From positions 6,326 through 44,751 of the forward strand of contig NZFW01000030.1 of assembly GCA_002690805.1 (NCBI GenBank): a DNA stretch of 38,426 nt, read 5' to 3'. Both the position numbers and the translations under genes were made by a program. Below the pieces are notes generated by a model. That model was given only the letters and a program-made list of their open reading frames with translations. It did no database searches and was not told where the DNA came from. This document shows positions 33,346 through 38,426 of this stretch, one piece after another. Source of the DNA: Flavobacteriaceae bacterium. Its GTDB lineage: Bacteria > Bacteroidota > Bacteroidia > Flavobacteriales > Flavobacteriaceae. Position 1 is the stretch's first letter. Every line of letters begins with the position of its first letter.

Positions 33346-34824
33346 TTAAATATTTTTTGAATAACCAATTGCTTCACCAATAAGTGTTGCAGAAGTTGAT
33401 TTTCCAATCTTAACATCTACAAAATCACCTACAAAATAATTTTCTTTTGGGAAGACTACTACTGTATTTTGAGTTGTTCTGCCGCTCCATTGTAAATCAC
33501 TTTTTTTAGATTCTTTTTCAATTAAAACGCAGACAATTTTATTTATAAATTGTTCAGTTCTAAATTTGCTATGAGTTTGCTGAGTAGAAATTATTTCTTG
33601 AAGTCTTCTTTTTTTTATTTTTTCGGGTACATCATCTTTCAACTTCTTTGAAGCTGGAGTTCCAGGTCTTTCAGAATAAGAAAACATGAAACCGAAATCA
33701 TATTTAACAAAATTCATTAAAGATAAAGTTTGATTGTGATCGTATTCTGACTCTGATGGAAAGCCTGTAATCATGTCATGAGAAATTCCACATTCAGGAA
33801 TTATTTTACGAATACTTTTTATAAGGTTTATGTATTCTTTTCGAGTATGTAATCTATTCATTTTTTTTAAAATATTATCACTTCCAGACTGAACCGGTAA
33901 GTGAATATATTTACAGATATTGTTATATCTAGCCATTACATGTAAAACATTTACAGACATATCCTGAGGGTTAGATGTCGAAAAACGAATTCTGATTTTG
34001 GGGTTACTCTCTGCAACCATAGCCAAAAGCTTTGCAAAATCAATTGCTGTTTTTTGCTGAATTTTACTTGATTTCAAAAAATCTTTTTTTAACCCACCAC
34101 CGTACCACAAATAGCTATCAACATTTTGACCTAAAAGGGTAATTTCTTTATAGTTTTTTGAAGATAAATCATCAATTTCTCTCAAAATACTTTTAGGATC
34201 TCTACTTCTTTCTCGACCCCGTGTAAAAGGCACAACACAAAATGTACACATATTATCGCAGCCTCGTGTTATTGAAACAAATGCACTAACTCCATTTGTG
34301 CTTAATCTGACAGGTGATATATCTCCATATGTTTCTTCTTTAGATAGAATAACATTCACAGCTTGCCTCTCATTCTCTACTTCTTTGAGAAGATTTGGGA
34401 TATCCTTGTAAGCGTCAGGACCTACAACCATATCTACAATTTTCTCTTCTTCTAAAAACTTGTGTTTGAGCCTTTCTGCCATGCAGCCTAAAACACCAAT
34501 CTTTAAATTCTCATTATTTTTTTTTATGGATTGAAAATAATTTAGACGTTTTCTTACGGTAGTCTCTGCTTTTTCTCTAATTGAACAAGTATTAACAAGA
34601 ATAAGATTAGCTTCATGGATTAAGGATGTTGTTAAGTAACCTTCTTTTTTTAAAATCGATGCAACAATTTCACTATCAGAAAAATTCATTTGACATCCAT
34701 AACTTTCTATGTAAAGTTTTTTGCTATTTAAAAATTTGGAATTTTGAAACTTTGGAGAATCAGTTGGTTCTCCATTAAACTCGTATGGATTTTTTTCTAA
34801 AACCTTCTCTTCAAGTCCCTTCAT
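33346..34824 (-). CDS. miaB: tRNA-2-methylthio-N6-dimethylallyladenosine synthase MiaB
   Basis: A 492-residue radical-SAM methylthiotransferase that adds a methylthio group to i6A37 in tRNAs reading UNN codons. The N-terminal UPF0004 domain supplies Cys44 (YGCQMN), Cys80 (VNTCSIR) and Cys114 (GCMAER) for the auxiliary cluster. The radical-SAM cluster is Cys189, Cys193 and Cys196 in GCDNMCTFC. A C-terminal TRAM domain (about 425-490) completes the protein. It has an extra N-terminal tail of about 35 residues before the first domain, usual in Bacteroidota. It is first in the run miaB, regulator, lptE, TPR-like, secG. Confidence 0.96.
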   Translation of the reverse strand: MKGLEEKVLEKNPYEFNGEPTDSPKFQNSKFLNSKKLYIESYGCQMNFSDSEIVASILKKEGYLTTSLIHEANLILVNTCSIREKAETTVRKRLNYFQSIKKNNENLKIGVLGCMAERLKHKFLEEEKIVDMVVGPDAYKDIPNLLKEVENERQAVNVILSKEETYGDISPVRLSTNGVSAFVSITRGCDNMCTFCVVPFTRGRERSRDPKSILREIDDLSSKNYKEITLLGQNVDSYLWYGGGLKKDFLKSSKIQQKTAIDFAKLLAMVAESNPKIRIRFSTSNPQDMSVNVLHVMARYNNICKYIHLPVQSGSDNILKKMNRLHTRKEYINLIKSIRKIIPECGISHDMITGFPSESEYDHNQTLSLMNFVKYDFGFMFSYSERPGTPASKKLKDDVPEKIKKRRLQEIISTQQTHSKFRTEQFINKIVCVLIEKESKKSDLQWSGRTTQNTVVVFPKENYFVGDFVDVKIGKSTSATLIGEAIGYSKNI

Positions 34825-34897
34825 TGTTATTTAGTTTTATTTATAATTGCTTTTAAAATAAATTCAATCTAGTACATATTTTATAAAAACCAAACAA

Positions 34898-34905
34898 CAA
34901 ATATA
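34898..34905 (-). promoter_or_regulatory. miaB: Candidate -7 element for the miaB operon
   Basis: The minus strand reads TATATTTG, an exact match to TAnnTTTG, about 75 bp before the miaB start. A TTGG is present only 11 bp upstream and a TGAC sits at the usual -33 distance, so the -33 element is not canonical. Confidence 0.48.
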
Positions 34906-35013
34906 GTAAAAACACGCCAATCTGTCATGTTTTTTAAATTTAAAATATTCTGGTTTTTAGTATAAAAAACCTCTTCAATCATCAAAAAATAATTAATAAT
35001 AAAAAAAACTACA

Positions 35014-35021
35014 TACTTTTG
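35014..35021 (+). promoter_or_regulatory. topA: Candidate -7 element for topA
   Basis: TACTTTTG matches TAnnTTTG exactly and lies 19 bp before the topA start, the short leader length common in Bacteroidota. No TTTG is present at the -33 position. Confidence 0.48.
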
Positions 35022-35040
35022 TTTTCAAAATTTATAAGAG

Positions 35041-37512
35041 ATGACAAAAAATTTGGTTATTGTTGAATCACCAGCTAAAGCAAAAACAATTGAGAAATTT
35101 CTTGGTTCAAACTTTAAAGTTGCTTCAAGCTTTGGTCATATTGCTGACTTGCCCTCAAATGAGTTAGGTGTTGACGTTGAATCAGATTTTTCTCCAAAAT
35201 ATATTGTCACAGATGATAAAAAGAAAGTTGTTAAAGAACTTAAAAATCTAGCTAAAAATGCCAAAACTATATGGCTTGCATCTGATGAAGACCGCGAGGG
35301 AGAAGCAATAGCTTGGCATTTGTCAGAGCAATTAAAATTAAATGTTAATAATACTAAACGAATTGTTTTTCATGAAATTACTAAAACCGCAATCCAAAGA
35401 GCAATAGAAAATCCGAGACTTATTGATAAAAACTTAGTTAATGCTCAACAAGCAAGAAGAGTTTTAGATCGCTTAGTTGGGTATAAACTTTCACCAGTTT
35501 TATGGAGCAAAATTAAGGGTGGTCTTTCAGCTGGAAGGGTCCAGTCTGTGGCGGTAAGACTTTTGGTAGAAAAAGAAAGGGAAATTAGAAACTTTATTGC
35601 TGAAGAAGTTTTTAAGTCTAGTGCGATTTTTGAAACAAGTAATGGAAAAAAAATTAAATCTCAACTTCACAAGAGTTTTAAAAATAAAGTTGACGCAGTA
35701 GCTTTTCTAAAAAAGAATGTAAATGCTGAATTTAAAATCAAAAGTGTTGAAAATAAACCAGCAAAAAAAAGTCCAACTGCTCCTTTTACAACATCAACTC
35801 TTCAACAAGAAGCTTCAAGAAAATTATATTTTTCAGTTAGTAAGACTATGGTTGTGGCTCAACGCTTGTATGAATCGGGACTAATTACATACATGAGAAC
35901 TGACAGTGTAAATTTATCTAAAGAAGCTCAAAATGTTGCAGTCAGGGAAATTGGAAGTAGATATGGTAAAGATTATGTTCAAACTAGAAGTTTTAAAAAC
36001 AAAAATAAAGGTGCCCAAGAAGCTCATGAAGCAATTCGCCCCACTGATCTTTCAAAGCAGAGAATTGAAGGTGATTTTGATCAAGCTCGTCTTTATGAAT
36101 TAATATGGAAAAGGACCATTTCTTCTCAAATGAGTGATGCAAAACTTCAAAGAACCCAATTTAAAATCGAATCTAATTCACATGGTGAAATATTTATTGC
36201 TAGTGGAGAAATTTTACTTTTTGAAGGTTTTCTTAAAGTTTATTTAGAAGGTACTGACGATGATGTTATTGAGGATCAAGGAATCTTACCTAAAATTGAA
36301 AAAGGAGAGATATTGAATTTAAGGGAATTAGATAGTATACAACGTTATTCAAGACCTCCTGCTCGTTTTTCTGAAGCCTCATTAGTTAAAAGGCTCGAAG
36401 AGCTTGGCATTGGAAGACCTTCAACTTATGCACCTACAATTTCAACCGTTCAAAATAGGGGATATGTAACCAAAGGACAAGATGAGGGTTTGGAAAGGAG
36501 TTACATGTGTTTAAAATTATTAGACAATAATGTTTTAGAAAAAACATTAACAGAAAAAACTGGATCAAACAAAGGAAAACTTATTCCAACAGATATTGGA
36601 AAAATTGTTAATGATTTTTTGGTTGATAATTTTAAAAATATTTTAGATTATAACTTTACTGCTGAAGTTGAGCAAAGTTTTGACAGAATTGCTGATGGTG
36701 ACCAAGAATGGAAAGAAATGCTTAAAGACTTTTATTCAAAATTCCATAATATTGTTGATCATGTTAAAGAAAATGCTAAACGAGAATCTGGTGAAAGAAT
36801 TCTTGGAAATCATCCAAAAAATGGGCGAGTAGTAAAAGTAAGGCTAGGTAAATTTGGACCATTAGCTCAAATAGGGAATGTTGAGGATGATGAAAAGCCA
36901 CATTATGCTAGTTTGGGGCCAGATCAAGATTTAGAAACTATCACAATGGATCAGGCTTTGATTCTTTTTCAACTTCCCAAGGAACTTGGAGAATACGAAG
37001 GAGATGTAATTACGGTAAACAATGGCCGTTTTGGGCCATATGTAAAATTTGGCAAACTATTTGTTTCTCTTTCTAAAGGTATGGTCGCATCAGAAGTTGA
37101 TTATGAGATGGCTGTAAATCTAATTGAAAATAAAAAACAAGCAGATGCTCCAATTTACATTTATGAAAATATTCCTGTAACAAAAGGAAAAGGTCGTTTT
37201 GGTCCATATATTAAATGGAATAATTTTTTTATAAACATTAATAATAATTATGATTTTGAAAATTTAAGTGATGCTGATATTGAGAGCTTAATTAAGGAGA
37301 AAATTCAAAAGGAGAAAGATAAAATTATCAATGTTTGGAGTAAAGAGGGTATAAGAATAGAAAAAGCAAGGTGGGGAAGATCAAACATAATTAAAGGGAA
37401 ATTAAAAATTGAACTTCCAAAAACCATAGACCCCACAAAAATAACATTAAAAGAGGCTCAAGAAAAATTAAATTTAATTAAGAGTAAGGGAAAAAAATCA
37501 AAAGTTAAATAA
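35041..37512 (+). CDS. topA: DNA topoisomerase I (type IA)
   Basis: An 823-residue enzyme that relaxes negatively supercoiled DNA. The N-terminal TOPRIM domain shows VESPAKAKTIEKFLG and the acidic DEDREGEAIAWH motif. The catalytic tyrosine is Tyr284 in GLITYMRTDS. The C-terminal part carries repeated topo_C domains with the motif GRFGPYVKFG (several copies, for example near residues 660-740) and ends in a lysine-rich tail. The four-cysteine zinc fingers of E. coli TopA are absent, as usual in Bacteroidota. It is preceded by a divergent promoter region and followed after 6 bp by an arginase-fold gene. Confidence 0.97.
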   Translation: MTKNLVIVESPAKAKTIEKFLGSNFKVASSFGHIADLPSNELGVDVESDFSPKYIVTDDKKKVVKELKNLAKNAKTIWLASDEDREGEAIAWHLSEQLKLNVNNTKRIVFHEITKTAIQRAIENPRLIDKNLVNAQQARRVLDRLVGYKLSPVLWSKIKGGLSAGRVQSVAVRLLVEKEREIRNFIAEEVFKSSAIFETSNGKKIKSQLHKSFKNKVDAVAFLKKNVNAEFKIKSVENKPAKKSPTAPFTTSTLQQEASRKLYFSVSKTMVVAQRLYESGLITYMRTDSVNLSKEAQNVAVREIGSRYGKDYVQTRSFKNKNKGAQEAHEAIRPTDLSKQRIEGDFDQARLYELIWKRTISSQMSDAKLQRTQFKIESNSHGEIFIASGEILLFEGFLKVYLEGTDDDVIEDQGILPKIEKGEILNLRELDSIQRYSRPPARFSEASLVKRLEELGIGRPSTYAPTISTVQNRGYVTKGQDEGLERSYMCLKLLDNNVLEKTLTEKTGSNKGKLIPTDIGKIVNDFLVDNFKNILDYNFTAEVEQSFDRIADGDQEWKEMLKDFYSKFHNIVDHVKENAKRESGERILGNHPKNGRVVKVRLGKFGPLAQIGNVEDDEKPHYASLGPDQDLETITMDQALILFQLPKELGEYEGDVITVNNGRFGPYVKFGKLFVSLSKGMVASEVDYEMAVNLIENKKQADAPIYIYENIPVTKGKGRFGPYIKWNNFFININNNYDFENLSDADIESLIKEKIQKEKDKIINVWSKEGIRIEKARWGRSNIIKGKLKIELPKTIDPTKITLKEAQEKLNLIKSKGKKSKVK

Positions 37513-37518
37513 TAATTA

Positions 37519-38426
37519 ATGAGTTTAGAGTCACTTCTTCCTATATCTGAGTCTGCTATGAATCATCTTGATTTAGCCCCTGATCAAGTCATAGGTAAAT
37601 CAATTATTCTTCATACAGAAAGTTCTGGTTTTCCATCCCTCAAAGATGTTAAAATTGGAATAATTGGAGTAACTGAGAATAGAAACGCTTTTTTTCCAAC
37701 ACTTGATTACGATTTAGATTCATTTCGTAATTCATTTTACAATCTTTTTCCAGGAAATTGGAAATTTAAATTAGCTGATTTAGGAAACTTACCCAACGGA
37801 AACTCAGTTAAAGATACGTATTATGCAATCAGTGAAATTTGTAAAGAACTCAATCAACAAAATATTGTAACTATAATAATAGGAGGAAGTCATGATATTA
37901 TTTATCCAATTTACAAATCATACTCCAGTTATAATAGACTTGTTAATATAGTTTCTATTGATAATCAGTTTGATTTTTCACAAGAAGAAGAATTAATTTC
38001 TGGAAGGTCCTATATGAGCCAAATCATAATGGAAGAACCCAATTATCTCCATAATTTTACTAATTTAGGCTATCAAAGCTTTTTTATTTCTCAGGAAGAA
38101 CTTGATCTAATGGAAAAATTATATTTTGAGCATATGCGACTTGGAAAAGTATTGGATGATGTTAGTCAAACAGAACCTCACTTCAGAGATGCGGACATAG
38201 TTGGTGTTGATATGAAGTCTTTATCTTGGACAGCAACGGGTACAAATACTTTTGGTCAAGCAAATGGAATTGATAGTAGAAGTATATGTTCTCTGGCTAG
38301 ATATTCTGGAATTAGTGATCGTGTATCTAGCTTTGGAGTATTTGAATTGCCTAGTAGTCCTATATTTCATCAACTTTTATCACAAATAATATGGTACTTC
38401 ATTGAGGGTTATTCTTTAAGGTTTGG
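37519..38426 (+). CDS. Arginase/formimidoylglutamase-fold protein, probably inactive (partial)
   Basis: The gene begins 6 bp after topA and runs off the right edge after 302 codons. The protein has the ureohydrolase layout: a TIIIGGSHDIIYP segment (His125), VSIDNQFDFS (Asp148, Asp152) and VGVDMKSLSW (Asp231), followed by ARYSGISDRVSSFGVFE. In a true enzyme the motifs read GGDHS, DAHxD and SxDxD. Here the second-motif His is Gln150 and the last Asp is Lys233, so two of six manganese ligands are missing. It is often labelled formimidoylglutamase. In Flavobacterium the genes gldKLMN of gliding and type IX secretion commonly lie next, which would be beyond this window. Confidence 0.85.
   Translation, partial: MSLESLLPISESAMNHLDLAPDQVIGKSIILHTESSGFPSLKDVKIGIIGVTENRNAFFPTLDYDLDSFRNSFYNLFPGNWKFKLADLGNLPNGNSVKDTYYAISEICKELNQQNIVTIIIGGSHDIIYPIYKSYSSYNRLVNIVSIDNQFDFSQEEELISGRSYMSQIIMEEPNYLHNFTNLGYQSFFISQEELDLMEKLYFEHMRLGKVLDDVSQTEPHFRDADIVGVDMKSLSWTATGTNTFGQANGIDSRSICSLARYSGISDRVSSFGVFELPSSPIFHQLLSQIIWYFIEGYSLRF

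Larger units (their letters stand above)
34825..35040. other. Divergent intergenic region between miaB and topA
   Basis: The longest gene-free stretch of the window (216 bp). It is very AT-rich and carries a -7-like element for each side (34898-34905 for miaB, 35014-35021 for topA). A single TGACA on the miaB strand (34927-34923), in the context ATGACAGATTGGCGTG, lies upstream of the miaB element. No RNA gene, hairpin or small ORF with support was seen. Confidence 0.6.

Noticed and set aside
34905-34935. Sigma-54 promoter (TGGC...GC) upstream of miaB, suggested by TTGGCGTG
   Set aside because: The -12 GC is missing at the required distance, while an exact TAnnTTTG lies downstream, so a housekeeping promoter fits better.
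1-38426. Mobile elements, prophage, CRISPR, tRNA or rRNA genes
   Set aside because: No transposase or integrase motif, regular repeat-spacer pattern, or cloverleaf was recognised on either strand; gene order is that of conserved flavobacterial core regions.

Overview
The window is a compact, AT-rich chromosomal segment that reads as a marine-type member of the Flavobacteriia (Bacteroidota). Evidence for this is the class II HMG-CoA reductase next to a GYDIA-type GHMP kinase, the purH-mreBCD-mrdA-rodA cluster, the LptC and LptE lipoproteins, a HYC_CC_PP protein beside a TonB-dependent receptor, topA followed by an arginase-fold gene, and promoters matching the Bacteroidota -7 element TAnnTTTG. 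Shine-Dalgarno sequences are not apparent. No tRNA, rRNA, CRISPR array, insertion sequence, prophage or recognisable defence system was seen, and no gap between genes exceeds about 220 bp.

Layout. 1-5886 (+): the end of an outer-membrane protein gene, a TPR protein, LptC, a small membrane protein, a CNNM/CorC-type transporter and a PpiD-like periplasmic folding factor, so an envelope-biogenesis run. 5883-8089 (-): GHMP kinase and HMG-CoA reductase of the mevalonate pathway. 8218-12506 (+): dipeptidyl peptidase IV, a POT peptide transporter and an exported thioredoxin, a peptide-scavenging operon. 12515-14677 (-): SurE, a small membrane protein and LpxB. 14803-16926 (+): a Tsp/Prc-type protease. 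16957-24584 (-): a seven-gene run of GAF protein, purH, mreB, mreC, mreD, mrdA and rodA, which joins purine synthesis to the rod-shape and elongation machinery. 24673-28466 (+): four cysteine-rich envelope genes (HMA-MauE/DoxX fusion, HYC_CC_PP protein, TonB receptor, secreted HMA protein) that look like one metal-handling system. 28481-34824 (-): miaB, a sensor-less sigma-54-type ATPase, lptE, a TPR-like protein, secG, then groES-groEL behind their own promoter. 35041-38426 (+): topA and a truncated arginase-fold gene lacking two metal ligands.

Most of the window is conserved flavobacterial core genome. The parts most worth a second look are the metal-handling cluster with three vicinal Cys-Cys pairs (24673-28466), the TGACA repeats over the groES promoter, the groEL terminator hidden in the coding end of the facing gene, inverted repeats at two other convergent junctions, the long hydrophilic loop in RodA, and the arginase-fold pseudo-enzyme after topA.
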